Below, piece by piece: positions 20,001-35,961 of a stretch of 64,000 bases of DNA. The translations under genes were made by a program, and so were the position numbers. The notes below the pieces were generated by a model. That model did not search any database. It saw only the letters and a program-made list of their open reading frames with translations, and was not told the origin of the DNA. The DNA lies in NCBI RefSeq assembly GCF_009793335.1, contig NZ_WING01000003.1, positions 1,196,045-1,260,044 on the forward strand, given 5' to 3'. The stretch is from Actinomadura sp. J1-007 (GTDB taxonomy: Bacteria; Actinomycetota; Actinomycetes; Streptosporangiales; Streptosporangiaceae). Position 1 is the stretch's first letter, and each line of letters starts with the position of its first letter.

Positions 20001-23000
20001 CTTCAAGCGGTCGATGTCGGCCGGGCGCATCACCACGGATTCGGCGTCCAGGACGGGACCGCCGACGGCGTCCGCGACCGTGACGCGTACCTTCCGCTCG
20101 TCCGCGCCGTCCCCCTCGGGAGACAGTCGGACCCGGACGGCGGTCGCCCCGTCCGCCCGCAGCGACACGCCGTTCCAGGCGAACGGCAGCCACACCCGGC
20201 GCTCGCCGCCGCCCTCCGCGTCGTCGTCGCCGTCCTCCAGCAGCGCCGGGTGCAGCGCGGCGTCGAGGAGCGCGGGATGGACGCCGAAACCGTCCGGCTT
20301 CCCCGCCGCGTCGGGCAGCGCGACCTCCGCGAGGAGGTCCGTCCCGTGCCGCCACAGCGCCCGCAGGCCCTGGAACGCGGGGCCGTACTCGTAGCCGGAC
20401 GCCGCGACGCGTTCGTAGACGTCGCTCACGTCAACGGCCTCCGCGCCCGGAGGCGGCCAGATCCCGTCCAGCCCCGGGGCCGGAACGGTCGTTTCCGGGG
20501 CGAGCACGCCGGACGCGTGGCACACCCAGTCGCGCGCCTCGCCTCCGCGTTCGCCTGCGCTGTCCTCCTGGCCGGGGCGGGAGCTGACGCGGACCTCGCG
20601 CCGCCCGTCCTCGCCCGCCGCGCCGACGACCACCTGCACGCGCAGGCCGCCGCTCCCGCCGCTCCCGCCGGGCAGGACCATCGGCTCGTGCAGCACCAGT
20701 TCCTCGACGGAGCCGCAGCCGGCCTCGTCGGCGGCGCGCAGCGCCCACTCCAGCAGCGCCGTCCCCGGCACCAGGACGGTCCCGAGCACCCGGTGGTCGG
20801 CCAGCCAGCCCGCGTTCCCGTTGCCCGGAAGGCGGCCGGTCAGCAGGTGGATGTCGCCGTCCGCGACCTCGACCGCCGCGCCCAGCAGCGGATGCCCGGC
20901 CGGGACGAGCCCGAGCCCGGCGGGATCGCCGCCGTCGCCGTTCAGGCCCTCCAGCCAGTACCGCTCGCGCTGGAACGCGTACGTCGGCAGATCGACCACG
21001 CGCGGGGCCGCCGGACGGCCGCGGAACCAGCCTGTCCAGTCCACCCGCGCCCCGGCGGCGAACGCCTGCCCGGCCGCCTTCGCCACCTGCCCCGCGCCGC
21101 CGTCGCCGCGACGGAGCGTCGGGACGGCGACGGCCGCGGTCCCGGCCTGCTCGAAGCACTCCTCCAGGCCGACCGTCAGCACGGGATGGGGGCTCGCCTC
21201 GATGAACACGCGGTGCCCGTCGTCCAGCAGCGCCCGGACGGTCTCGGCGAACCGCACCCGCAGCCGCAGGTTGGTCACCCAGTAGACGGTGTCGAGCCCG
21301 GCGGTGTCGATCCGGCCGCCCGTCACCGTCGAGTAGAACCCCACGTCCGCGCGCACGGGCCGCACCCCGGCCAGCTTCTCGGTCAGCTCCGTGCCGATCA
21401 GCTCGATCTGCGGGCCGTGCGAGGCGTAGTCGACGTCGATCGTCCGCGCCCGGTGCCCGGCGGCCTCCGCGCGGGCCACCACCGCGGCGACCTGCTCGGG
21501 CGGGCCCGACACCACCGTCGACGACGGCCCGTTCACCGCCGCGACCGTGACGTCGCCTTCGACGAGTTCCCCGGCGCGCTCCTCCCCCACCCCGAGCGAG
21601 GCCATGGCGCCCCGCCCGGAGAGCCGCCGCAGCTCCTGGCCGCGCACGGCGACGATCCTGGCGCCGTCCTCCAACGACAGCGCCCCGGCCACACACGCGG
21701 CGGCGATCTCCCCTTGCGAGTGACCGATCACGGCGGACGGAACGACACCGTACGACGCCCACACGGCCGCGAGAGACACCATCGTCGCCCACAGCACCGG
21801 CTGAACGACATCGACGCGCGTCAGCTCCGCGCCGTCGCCCCGCAGGACGTCCGACAGCGACCAGTCAACGAACGGAGCGAGCGCACACTCGCACTCGGCG
21901 ATCCGGGCCGCGAACACCGGCGAGGAATCCAGCAGCTCCGCGCCCATACCGGCCCACTGCGACCCCTGGCCCGGGAACACCAGCACCGGGCCTCGCGCGT
22001 TCGCGCCACTCACGGCCGGGCTCCCCGGATGGACCACGTTCGGGTGCGCCTCGCCCGCCGCCAGCGCCTTCAAGCCGTCCAGCAGTTCGTCGCGTTCCGA
22101 GCCGACGACCACGGCACGGTGCTCGAACACCGAACGCGTCGTCACCAACGACCAGCCCACATCAGCCGCAGCCCAACCCTCCGAACCGCCCACCCGAGCA
22201 GCCAACGCGGCAGCCTGACCCCGCAACGCCTCCTCACTCCGCCCCGACAACACCCACGGCACCACCGCCCCCGAGTCTGGCTCGGGCGGGGCAGCCGCCT
22301 CGGACGGATCCGCCGGCTCGGGGGCCTCTTCCACGATCAGGTGGGCGTTCGTGCCGGAGATGCCGAACGACGACACGCCCGCGCGGCGCGGACGGTCGTC
22401 ACGGGGCCAGGGCACCGGCGCGGTGAGGAGGCGCACCGCGCCGGTGTCCCAGTCCACGTGCGGGGTCGGCTCGGAAAGGTGCAGGTTGGCCGGGAGCGTC
22501 TCGTTCCGCAGGGCCATCACCATCTTGATCAGGCCGGCCACGCCCGCCGCGGCGTGCGTGTGCCCGATGTTCGACTTGACGGAGCCGAGCCAGAGGGGGC
22601 GCTCCGCGGGCCGGTCCCGGCCGTAGGTGGCGATGAGCGCCTCGGCCTCGATCGGGTCGCCGAGGCGGGTGCCGGTCCCGTGCGCCTCCACCGCGTCCAC
22701 CTCGGACGGCGCGAGCCGCGCGGCCGTGAGCGCCCGCTCGATGACCTGTTCCTGCGCGACGTCGTTGGGCGCGGTGAGGCCGTTGCTCGCGCCGTCCTGG
22801 TTGACGGCGGAGCCGCGGACCACCGCGAGGACGCGGTGGCCGTTGCGGCGCGCGTCCGACAGCCGTTCCAGCAGGACGAGCCCGACGCCCTCGGAGAACC
22901 CGGTGCCGTCCGCGTCCGCCGCGAACGACTTGCACCGCCCGTCCGGGGACAGCGCCCGCTGCCGCGAGAACTCGGTGAACATGACCGGGGTCGCCAGCCC

Positions 23001-23702
23001 GCAGACGCCGCCGCCCAGCGCGAGCGTGCACTCGCCCTGCCGCAGCGCCTGGCACGCCAGATGGATCGCGACGAGCGACGCCGAGCACGCCGTGTCGACG
23101 GTGACGGCCGGGCCCTGGAGCCCGAGCGTGAACGCCACCCGGCCGGACACGACGCTCGTCAGGCTGCCCGTCGTCGCGTACCCCTCGAAGCCCTCGGGGA
23201 TCCGCGGAGCCCGCGCCAGGTAGTCCTGGCTGGACACCCCCGCGTACACGCCGGTCGAGGTGCCCTTCAGGGAGAACGGGTCGATTCCGGCCCGTTCGAA
23301 CGTCTCCCAGGCGGTCTCCAGCAGGACGCGCTGCTGCGGGTCCATGGCGAGCGCCTCACGCGGGCTGATCCCGAAGAATCCCGCGTCGAACCGGTCGATG
23401 TCGTACAGGAATCCGCCCTGCCGCGTGGAGCTGGTGCCGGGATGCGCGGGATCGGGGTGGTAGAGGCCGTCGAGGTCCCAGCCGCGGTCGTCGGGGAAGT
23501 CGCCGATGGCGTCCTTTCCGGAGACGAGCAGGTCCCACAGGTCCTCGGGCGAACGGACCTCGCCGGGGAACCGGCACGCCATGCCGACGACGGCGATCGG
23601 CTCGTTGGCCCGGTCCTCGACCTCGCTCAGGCGACGGCGCGTGTCGTGCAGCTCCGCGGAGACGCGCTTGAGATAGTCGACCAGCTTCTCTTCGTTCGCC
23701 AT
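17049..23702 (-). CDS. Type I modular PKS, module 2 (KS-AT-DH-ER-KR-ACP)
   Basis: A 2217-residue fully reducing module. The ATG at 23702 follows the previous TGA with no gap and starts the docking helix MANEEKLVDYLKRV. KS has DTACSAS (Cys 206; Ala replaces the usual middle Ser). AT at about 572-915 has GHSQG and YASH, indicating methylmalonyl-CoA. DH has HRVLGTVLVP and LLDAALH. ER at about 1435-1755 has NFRDVLIALG and HAATGGVGMAA. KR has TGGTGTIGG and the catalytic Ser, Tyr and Asn, but LDN where B-type KRs carry LDD. ACP at about 2045-2120 has LGFDSL. The C-terminal docking end is GQILDFIDNELGVRP. Predicted output is a saturated, methyl-branched two-carbon unit. It overlaps the next PKS gene by 4 nt, so the two are probably translationally coupled. 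Confidence 0.96.
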   Translation of the reverse strand: MANEEKLVDYLKRVSAELHDTRRRLSEVEDRANEPIAVVGMACRFPGEVRSPEDLWDLLVSGKDAIGDFPDDRGWDLDGLYHPDPAHPGTSSTRQGGFLYDIDRFDAGFFGISPREALAMDPQQRVLLETAWETFERAGIDPFSLKGTSTGVYAGVSSQDYLARAPRIPEGFEGYATTGSLTSVVSGRVAFTLGLQGPAVTVDTACSASLVAIHLACQALRQGECTLALGGGVCGLATPVMFTEFSRQRALSPDGRCKSFAADADGTGFSEGVGLVLLERLSDARRNGHRVLAVVRGSAVNQDGASNGLTAPNDVAQEQVIERALTAARLAPSEVDAVEAHGTGTRLGDPIEAEALIATYGRDRPAERPLWLGSVKSNIGHTHAAAGVAGLIKMVMALRNETLPANLHLSEPTPHVDWDTGAVRLLTAPVPWPRDDRPRRAGVSSFGISGTNAHLIVEEAPEPADPSEAAAPPEPDSGAVVPWVLSGRSEEALRGQAAALAARVGGSEGWAAADVGWSLVTTRSVFEHRAVVVGSERDELLDGLKALAAGEAHPNVVHPGSPAVSGANARGPVLVFPGQGSQWAGMGAELLDSSPVFAARIAECECALAPFVDWSLSDVLRGDGAELTRVDVVQPVLWATMVSLAAVWASYGVVPSAVIGHSQGEIAAACVAGALSLEDGARIVAVRGQELRRLSGRGAMASLGVGEERAGELVEGDVTVAAVNGPSSTVVSGPPEQVAAVVARAEAAGHRARTIDVDYASHGPQIELIGTELTEKLAGVRPVRADVGFYSTVTGGRIDTAGLDTVYWVTNLRLRVRFAETVRALLDDGHRVFIEASPHPVLTVGLEECFEQAGTAAVAVPTLRRGDGGAGQVAKAAGQAFAAGARVDWTGWFRGRPAAPRVVDLPTYAFQRERYWLEGLNGDGGDPAGLGLVPAGHPLLGAAVEVADGDIHLLTGRLPGNGNAGWLADHRVLGTVLVPGTALLEWALRAADEAGCGSVEELVLHEPMVLPGGSGGSGGLRVQVVVGAAGEDGRREVRVSSRPGQEDSAGERGGEARDWVCHASGVLAPETTVPAPGLDGIWPPPGAEAVDVSDVYERVAASGYEYGPAFQGLRALWRHGTDLLAEVALPDAAGKPDGFGVHPALLDAALHPALLEDGDDDAEGGGERRVWLPFAWNGVSLRADGATAVRVRLSPEGDGADERKVRVTVADAVGGPVLDAESVVMRPADIDRLKSAGRPGAGGAEGLFTVEWTALPEPAAEPSAEDDTDHVTLAPTASAEDGASYAGLDGLAAALDGGLPAPSVVLAEVGAVADALALVQRWLAEPRLSEARLAVVTRGAVACENPVPDGAGVWGLVRSAQAENPGRFVLLDVGAEADAGADAGSRAEQAEAVRRAVRAGEPQVAWRDGRLLVPRWVRAGEPVGIVPPPGERAWRLGLSGTATLENVSATACPEALEPLEPGQVRIDVHAAGVNFRDVLIALGMYPGDAAFGGSEGAGVVTEVGPDVAGLAAGDRVMGLFDGAFGSVAVADARMVAPVPDGWDLRQAAAAPVAFLTAWYGLVHLGALRRGDSVLVHAATGGVGMAAVQVARHVGAEVYATAGPAKHGVLDGMGIDEAHRASSRDLDFEDAVRRATGGRGVDVVLNSLSGPFTDASLRLLADGGRFVEMGKTDVRAPDPASDGMAEGVAYRAFDLLADAGPDRIAEMLSELAGLFSSGALRPLPVRAWPLGRARDALRHMSQARHTGKLVLDVPATPDPDGTVLITGGTGTIGGEVAVHLARDWRVRHLLLLSRSGPSAPGADALAERIRELGAEAAIKAVDVADPVALDEAIAAIDPAHPLTGIVHAAGTLDNALVTSLTPDALAGVWDVKAGAAAHLHAATAGTRLGLFAVFSSFASTLGTPGQANYAAANAYCDALAAARRAEGLPGLSVAWGLWATASGLTGGLTEADTARIHRYGIRPNGTEEGLALLDAAQRHGGPEVLALNFDARELAGRPPDTLPAPLRGLAATAAAKPGGVPGRPTAAGGERPTDWTARLAGLPPSERHRTLLNLVRTHAAAVLGHADAGLVRADASFKELGFDSLTGVELRNRLSAATGLRLHAALVFDHPEAGALADHLLELLAPDGAPPAGADATAPVLGEVARLESTLSAVAAGAVSADAVTARLEDLLANWKAAHAPDGGTGGDGDADGAEERLRVADAGQILDFIDNELGVRP

Positions 23703-31022
<7,320 letters not shown>

Positions 31023-31069
31023 CGTGGGTCGCCGCTCTAAAGCCCCGCCAATACGTTGGGCAGGCCCGC

Positions 31070-31098
31070 TTGCCCCCGGGACAATACGCACGTATTCT
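31070..31098 (+). promoter_or_regulatory. Candidate promoter for the ABC ATPase gene
   Basis: TTGCCC at 31070-31075 and TATTCT at 31093-31098 are separated by 17 nt. Transcription would begin about 25 nt before the GTG at 31130. The -10 hexamer lies inside the shared element described for 31083-31117. Prediction only. Confidence 0.45.
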
Positions 31099-31117
31099 CG
31101 GCTATACAGATGAATAG
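31083..31117. promoter_or_regulatory. Divergent PKS/ABC control region with two candidate operators
   Basis: AATACG-CA-CGTATT (31083-31096) is an inverted repeat. It forms part of TACGCAC/GTATTCTCG, which recurs at 35962-35987 with 10 extra bases inserted. Next to it, CTATACAGATGAATAG (31102-31117) is an imperfect dyad sharing TATACAGATG with 36338-36351. The short space between the PKS start and the ABC ATPase start means any protein bound here could control both directions. The cognate regulator is unknown; the LAL and SARP proteins in this window are candidates. Confidence 0.5.
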
Positions 31118-31129
31118 CAAACGAGACAC

Positions 31130-32074
31130 GTGGACAGTAGAGTGACCAGAGCCATCGCGGCGACCGGGCTGGTGAAGTCGTTCGGCGGCGCGCGCGTGCT
31201 GGACGGCCTCGACCTGACCGTGCACCGGGGCGAGGTGCACGGCCTCCTCGGGCCGAACGGGGCGGGCAAGACGACGCTCATCCGAATCCTGCTCGGCCTG
31301 ACCCGCGCCGACGGCGGAACGGCCCGGCTCCTCGGCGGCGACCCCTGGGCGGACGCGCCCGCGCTGCACCGGCACGTCGCGTACGTGCCCGGCGACGTCA
31401 CCCTGTGGCCCGGCCTCACCGGCGGCGAGGTGATCGACGTGATCGGCGCGCTGCGCGGCGGCCTCGACGGCGACCGCAGGAACGAGCTGATCGGGCGCTT
31501 CGACCTGGACCCGAGGGAGCGGTGCCGCAACTACCCGCCCGCCGAGCGGCGGAAGGTCGCGCTGGTCGCCGCGCTGGCCTCCGACGCCGAGCTGCTCGTG
31601 CTCGACGAGCCGGCCCTCGGCCTCGACCCGGTGATGGAGAGGACGTTCCGGCGCGTCGTCCTGGAGGAGCAGGCCCGCGCCAACCGCACGTTCCTGCTGT
31701 CGAGCCACATCCTGTCGGAGGTGGACGCCCTGTGCGACGGGGTCAGCATCATCCGCGACGGCCGCACGGTCGAGAGCGGCGTCCTCGCCGAGATGCGGCT
31801 CGGCGCCCGCACCTCGATCTCCGCCCAGCTCCTCGGCCGGCCGTTCGCCCTGGCCCACATGACCGGCGTACACAACGTGACCGTCCGGAACAACCACGTC
31901 GAATGCGATGTGGACCACGACAGCATCGAGAAGCTCATGAGCTACCTCGCGTCCGTCGGCATCCGCGACCTCGTCAGCCGCGAACCGACCCTTGAGGAGC
32001 TGTTCCTCCGCCACTACGGCGCGCACCGCCCCCGGCGCCCGCGCCCGCGCCCCGACAGAGCCCCCGCCCACTGA
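31130..32074 (+). CDS. ABC transporter ATP-binding protein, DrrA-like
   Basis: A 314-residue cytoplasmic ATPase of the drug or polyketide export type. Walker A GPNGAGKTT is at residues 41-49 and Walker B LLVLDEP with the following GLDP at about 153-166. The signature motif is degenerate: YPPAERRKV stands where LSGGQ or YSGGMRQRL is usual. No membrane partner gene follows, so the permease must be encoded elsewhere or the protein is an ABC-F-like or regulatory orphan; the single nucleotide-binding domain argues against ABC-F. GTG 31130 is used; GTG 31142 (VTRAIAATGLVKS) is equally possible. It is divergent from the PKS, consistent with self-resistance or export of the product, which is inference. 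Confidence 0.88.
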   Translation: MDSRVTRAIAATGLVKSFGGARVLDGLDLTVHRGEVHGLLGPNGAGKTTLIRILLGLTRADGGTARLLGGDPWADAPALHRHVAYVPGDVTLWPGLTGGEVIDVIGALRGGLDGDRRNELIGRFDLDPRERCRNYPPAERRKVALVAALASDAELLVLDEPALGLDPVMERTFRRVVLEEQARANRTFLLSSHILSEVDALCDGVSIIRDGRTVESGVLAEMRLGARTSISAQLLGRPFALAHMTGVHNVTVRNNHVECDVDHDSIEKLMSYLASVGIRDLVSREPTLEELFLRHYGAHRPRRPRPRPDRAPAH

Positions 32075-32675
32075 CCCCGACCACCCACCCCGCCCGCTGA
32101 CCCCGACCACCGACCGCGGCCGCGCCCCCGACGGCCGCCGGAACCGTTCACCCCTTGAACCCGGGGACCCGGATGGGCCGCGCCTCACCCCCGTCAACGC
32201 GGACCACCCGATCCCCCCGAGAGCGGACCGCCGCCCCGGGCGGGCCGCTACCTCCGGCAGCGGCGCACGACCAGCGCCGCTGCCGGAGGCGCCCCGCACC
32301 TCACCCCCACCCCTAGATCCCCCTGGGGCGGGCGCCCGCCGGACCGTACGGCGCGCCCGCACCGCCCCGGCGGACGCCCTGAGCGTCGCGCGCCCGCGCG
32401 GCCCGGCCCGCGAGCCCGTAGGGGGAACGGTGGTCTCGACTGGGGTCGGCGGGCACGGGACAGGGGTTCAGCGCGCCTTGGCCGGTTCTTAAGTTGAGTG
32501 GGTAGTGATCGGACGCGCCCGGCCCGGCGGTGATCCGCCGGGACCCCGGCCCGTCCGTCCGCCGCCTCGGCGGCGCGTCCGCCCGCACGAAAGGGGGGAG
32601 CCATGGCGTCAGTGGAAGGAAGCCGGCGTCCGTTAGGACGCCGTCCGTTCGCACGCTTATCGACGGGGGTGAACC
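32075..32675. other. Intergenic region without a gene
   Basis: About 600 bases of C-rich sequence. It holds the strong hairpin at 32251-32289 and a smaller one at 32523-32542 (CCCGGCGG-TGAT-CCGCCGGG). The only reading frames are composition-driven and resemble no protein. A promoter for the SARP gene should lie in the last 200 bases (TTGAGT at about 32494), but no convincing -10 was found. There is no remnant of the ABC permease one would expect here. Confidence 0.6.
32251..32289 (+). terminator. Strong hairpin downstream of ABC ATPase
   Basis: CCTCCGGCAGCGGCGC pairs perfectly over 16 bp with GCGCCGCTGCCGGAGG across a 7-nt loop. There is no T tract, as is common in high-GC actinomycetes. It lies 180 nt after the ATPase stop. 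Confidence 0.65.
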
Positions 32676-33443
32676 GTGCGCTATGAGATCTTGGGCCCGT
32701 TCCAGGTGGTCGACGAGGACGGGAAGCACACCATCCGGGCGCGGAAGATCCGGGTCCTGCTGACGGTGCTGCTGGTCCGCGCGGACCAGGTGGTGCCGGT
32801 CGACCAGCTCATCACCGAGATCTGGGGGGAGGCGCCGCCCCGCCGGGCCACCGCCGGGCTGCACGTCTACATCTCCCAGATCCGCAAGTTCCTGCACCGG
32901 CCCGGCGCCGAGGACCCCGTCCTCACCCGGCCGCCCGGCTACCTGCTGCGGCTCGGGGCCGACGAGCTGGACCTGCGCCGCCTGGAGCTGCTGGTGAACC
33001 AGGGCCGCAACGACTTCAGGCAGGGCCGCCACGACCAGGCGTCGGCCGCGTTCGAGGAGGCGCTCGACCTCTCCGCCGACCACCTGCCCGACGACCTCGG
33101 CAACGGGCCCGTCCTGGAGGGGTTCCACACCTGGCTCCGGGAGACCCGGCTGGAGTGCGTGGAGATGCTCATGGAGTCGCGCATGATGCTCGGCCGGCAC
33201 CGCGAGCTCGTCGGCGACCTCTACCAGCTCACCACCGAGCACCCGCTGCGGGAGGTCCTCCACCGCCAGCTCATGCTGGCGCTCTACCGCTCGGGCCGCC
33301 GCGCGGACGCGCTCCACGCCTACCAGTCCGCGCGCAGGACGCTCAACGAGGAGCTCGGGCTCGAACCGTGCCGCGACCTCCAGAACCTCCAGCGGTCCAT
33401 CCTCACCTCGGACCACCGGCTGGACCTGCCCATCCCCGCCTGA
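32676..33443 (+). CDS. SARP/AfsR-type transcriptional regulator (BTAD only, short)
   Basis: A 255-residue pathway-type activator. An OmpR-like winged helix at about 1-95 (MRYEILGPFQV, DQLITEIWGEAPP, GLHVYISQIRKFL) is followed by a bacterial transcriptional activation domain at about 100-250 (HPLREVLHRQLMLALYRSGRRADALHAY). There is no NB-ARC or TPR extension, so it is the small SARP class. The GTG at 32676 has GGGGGTGA a few bases upstream. It stands alone, convergent with rmlB. Known members bind direct heptamer repeats upstream of biosynthetic operons; no such repeat was clearly recognised here. Its position makes the PKS and sugar genes likely targets. Confidence 0.93.
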   Translation: MRYEILGPFQVVDEDGKHTIRARKIRVLLTVLLVRADQVVPVDQLITEIWGEAPPRRATAGLHVYISQIRKFLHRPGAEDPVLTRPPGYLLRLGADELDLRRLELLVNQGRNDFRQGRHDQASAAFEEALDLSADHLPDDLGNGPVLEGFHTWLRETRLECVEMLMESRMMLGRHRELVGDLYQLTTEHPLREVLHRQLMLALYRSGRRADALHAYQSARRTLNEELGLEPCRDLQNLQRSILTSDHRLDLPIPA

Positions 33444-33608
33444 CCCGCCCGCTCCACGTACTCCCGTCCCCACCTACCCCGCCTACCCGCCTACCCGCCT
33501 ACCGCCACGAACGACGACACGGCCGATGCCACGGGCGCCCCCGCCGCCCCGGCTCGGCCGTTCGTTCGTCCGTCCGTCCGCGACGCCCCCCTCCCCCCGC
33601 ACATGGGT

Positions 33609-33633
33609 GTGCCCCATCGCTCGGATGGGGCAC
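33609..33633. terminator. Bidirectional hairpin between SARP gene and rmlB
   Basis: GTGCCCCATC and GATGGGGCAC form a perfect 10-bp stem with a 5-nt loop between two convergent genes. This placement suits termination on both strands. Confidence 0.65.
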
Positions 33634-33662
33634 GGGGCGGGGCGGGCGGCGCTTCGGCGGGG

Positions 33663-34694
33663 TCAGAGGCCCGCTCGGCGTTTCAGGGGCTCCCACCAGG
33701 AGCGGTTGTGGCGGTACCAGGCGACGGTCTCGGCCAGGCCGCGCGGGAAGTCGCGGCGCGGGCGGTAGCCGAGGCGGGTGCGGGCCTTGTCGTCGTGGAC
33801 GGCGTAGCGGCGGTCGTGGGCCTTGCGGTCGGTCACGTAGGCCACCTGGTCCCAGTCGCCGCCGACCGCCTCCAGGAGCAGGCCGGTGATCTGGTGGTTG
33901 GTCAGCTCGGTGTGGCCGGAGATGTTGTAGACCTCCCCCGGCGCGCCCGCGGTGCGGACGAGCTCGATCGCGCGGCAGTGGTCGTCGACGTGGAGCCAGT
34001 CGCGCTTGTGCTGCCCGTCGCCGTACAGGGGGACCTTCTGGCCGTCGAGCAGGCGCGTGATGAACAGCGGGATGAGCTTCTCGGGGAACTGCCGGGGCCC
34101 GTAGTTGTTGCAGCACCGGGTGACGCGCACGTCGAGCCCGTGGGTGCGGTGGTAGGCGAGCGCGAGCAGGTCGGAGGCGGCCTTGGACGCCGCGTACGGG
34201 GAGTTGGGGTCGAGCGCGTCGGTCTCGTGCGAGCGGCCCGTCTCGACCGAGCCGTACACCTCGTCCGTCGAGACGTGGACGAACCGCCGCACGCCATGAG
34301 CGAGCGCCTGCTCCAGCAGCGTGTGGGTGCCGACCACGTTGGTGCGGACGAAGTCGCCGGCGGCGGCGATCGAGTTGTCCACGTGGGACTCGGCGGCGAA
34401 GTGCACGACCTGGTCGGCCTCGGACATCAGCTTGCCGACGAGGTCCTCGTCGCAGATGTCGCCGTAGACGAAGCGGAGCCGCGGATGGCTGAGCGTCAGG
34501 TTGTCGAGCGTGCCGGCGTAGGTGAGCTTGTCCAGGACCGTCACCCGGATCTCCTCGGACGCGTCCGGGTCGGCCGCATCCGGGTCGGGCGCAACCGGGT
34601 CCGGGGCGGCGGGGTCCGGGGCGGCGGGAGCGAGCAGCATCCGCACGTAGGTGGAGCCGATGAACCCGGCGGCGCCGGTGACCAGCAGGTTCAT
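33663..34694 (-). CDS. rmlB: dTDP-glucose 4,6-dehydratase
   Basis: Converts dTDP-glucose to dTDP-4-keto-6-deoxyglucose, the branch point to the deoxysugars of glycosylated polyketides. The 343-residue extended SDR has GAAGFIGS for NAD near the N-terminus, the TDEVYG catalytic loop and YAASK as Tyr/Lys pair. The ATG at 34694 overlaps the rmlA stop as ATGA, so the two are coupled. An unusual insert after the first helix (about residues 21-48) is rich in repeated PDPAA/PDPVA units encoded by imperfect GC repeats at about 34560-34630. The usual RmlB passes almost directly from LL to VTVLDKLTYAG. The insert sits away from the catalytic residues and is probably tolerated. No later deoxysugar genes are in the window. 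Confidence 0.95.
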   Translation of the reverse strand: MNLLVTGAAGFIGSTYVRMLLAPAAPDPAAPDPVAPDPDAADPDASEEIRVTVLDKLTYAGTLDNLTLSHPRLRFVYGDICDEDLVGKLMSEADQVVHFAAESHVDNSIAAAGDFVRTNVVGTHTLLEQALAHGVRRFVHVSTDEVYGSVETGRSHETDALDPNSPYAASKAASDLLALAYHRTHGLDVRVTRCCNNYGPRQFPEKLIPLFITRLLDGQKVPLYGDGQHKRDWLHVDDHCRAIELVRTAGAPGEVYNISGHTELTNHQITGLLLEAVGGDWDQVAYVTDRKAHDRRYAVHDDKARTRLGYRPRRDFPRGLAETVAWYRHNRSWWEPLKRRAGL

Positions 34695-35611
34695 GCGCCC
34701 TCCAGGAACGTGGCGCGCCAGTCCAGCAGGTCGCGGACGCGGTCGTAGAAGCGGGCCTGGTCCATCACGTACCGGCCGTAGGGCGAGTTGCCCATCTCCG
34801 CGCCCAGCTCGTAGCACTCGTCCGGGCCGATGAACCCCATGTAGAGCGCGATCTCCTCGACGCAGCCGATCCGCGCGCCCTGCCGCTGGTGGACGTCGCG
34901 CACGAAGCAGCCCGCCTCGAGCAGCGTCTCGTGCGTGCCGGTGTCGAGCCAGGTGACGCCGCGGCCGAGCCAGACCAGGTCGGCGCGGCCCGCCTCCAGG
35001 TAGGCGCGGAGCACGTCGGTGATCTCCAGCTCGCCGCGGGCGGACGGGGCGAGGCCGCGGGCGATCTCGACGACCTTGTTGTCGAAGAAGTACAGGCCGG
35101 GGATCGCCAGGTTGGAGCGGGGCTCGGACGGCTTCTCCTCGATGGACACCAGCCGGCCCCGCTCGTCGATCTCGGCGACGCCGTAGCGCTCGGGATCGGA
35201 GACCTGGTGGCCGAACAGGACGCAGCCGTCCATCCGCTCGGCGCTCTGGCGGAGCAGGGACGGCAGGCCCGAGCCGTGGAAGAGGTTGTCGCCGAGGATC
35301 AGCGCGCAGTCGTCGCCGCCGATGTGGTCGGCGCCGACGAGGAACGCGTCGGGGATCCCGCGCGGCTCGTCCTGGGCGGCGTAGTCGATGTTCATCCCGA
35401 GCCGCCGCCCGTCGCCGAACAGGCCGCGGAAGACGGCCACCTCGGACGGGCGGCAGATGACGAGCACGTCGCGGATGCCGGCGAACATGAGGATGGACAG
35501 CGGGTAGTAGACCATCGGCTTGTCGTAGATGGGCATGAGCTGCTTGGAGCCGACGGCGGTGACGGGCTGGAGCCGCGTGCCCTTTCCGCCCGCGAGGATG
35601 ACGCCCTTCAT
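34691..35611 (-). CDS. rmlA: Glucose-1-phosphate thymidylyltransferase
   Basis: Makes dTDP-glucose from glucose 1-phosphate and dTTP, the first step towards activated deoxysugars. The 306-residue protein begins MKGVILAGGKGTRLQPVT, the nucleotide-binding signature, followed by KQLMPIYDKPMVYYPL and GDNLFHG. VSIEEKPSEPRSNLAIPGLYF holds the conserved sugar-binding EKP. The ATG at 35611 is the natural start because it opens the signature; longer frames upstream are not conserved. Its stop overlaps rmlB. Transcription must begin in the long space upstream that it shares with the first LAL gene. Confidence 0.96.
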   Translation of the reverse strand: MKGVILAGGKGTRLQPVTAVGSKQLMPIYDKPMVYYPLSILMFAGIRDVLVICRPSEVAVFRGLFGDGRRLGMNIDYAAQDEPRGIPDAFLVGADHIGGDDCALILGDNLFHGSGLPSLLRQSAERMDGCVLFGHQVSDPERYGVAEIDERGRLVSIEEKPSEPRSNLAIPGLYFFDNKVVEIARGLAPSARGELEITDVLRAYLEAGRADLVWLGRGVTWLDTGTHETLLEAGCFVRDVHQRQGARIGCVEEIALYMGFIGPDECYELGAEMGNSPYGRYVMDQARFYDRVRDLLDWRATFLEGA

Positions 35612-35905
35612 CGCGCACCCGCCGTCGAGGGTTCGCGGGATGTCGAGGTTTCGCGGGATAACGCCGTGGTCGGCCGGGGGCGGAGGAATGCGGCCACCTC
35701 GCGCGCCCTCCCGGATTTCAGTTCGGCCACCGTCTCTCCGTTCCGTTCCATCGGGGTCGTCGCCGGTGCGCCGGCGGGCCAAAGGAGGCCGATCCAAGGG
35801 TGCTCCGCGGCCGGATCACCAGCAAGGCCCGATGCGTATCCGGAACGATGCGGAACGTAATGCCTCCTGGTCAACCGCCTTTTCGACCTTATGACTGGCC
35901 GGTTG

Positions 35906-35920
35906 TTAAGGGGCCCCTAA
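35906..35920. promoter_or_regulatory. CCCCTAA-type dyad
   Basis: TTAAGGGGCCCCTAA is a near-perfect palindrome. The half CCCCTAA or CCCCTA recurs in other non-coding stretches here (35947, 39642, 40010). It may be a regulator site. Confidence 0.4.
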
Positions 35921-35961
35921 TCGACCGAACGCCGTCTTCTCCGACCGCCCCTAGAGTGCAG

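Noticed and set aside
32075..32675. A truncated ABC permease downstream of the ATPase
   Set aside because: No hydrophobic segments appear in any frame; the region is C-rich non-coding DNA with a hairpin.
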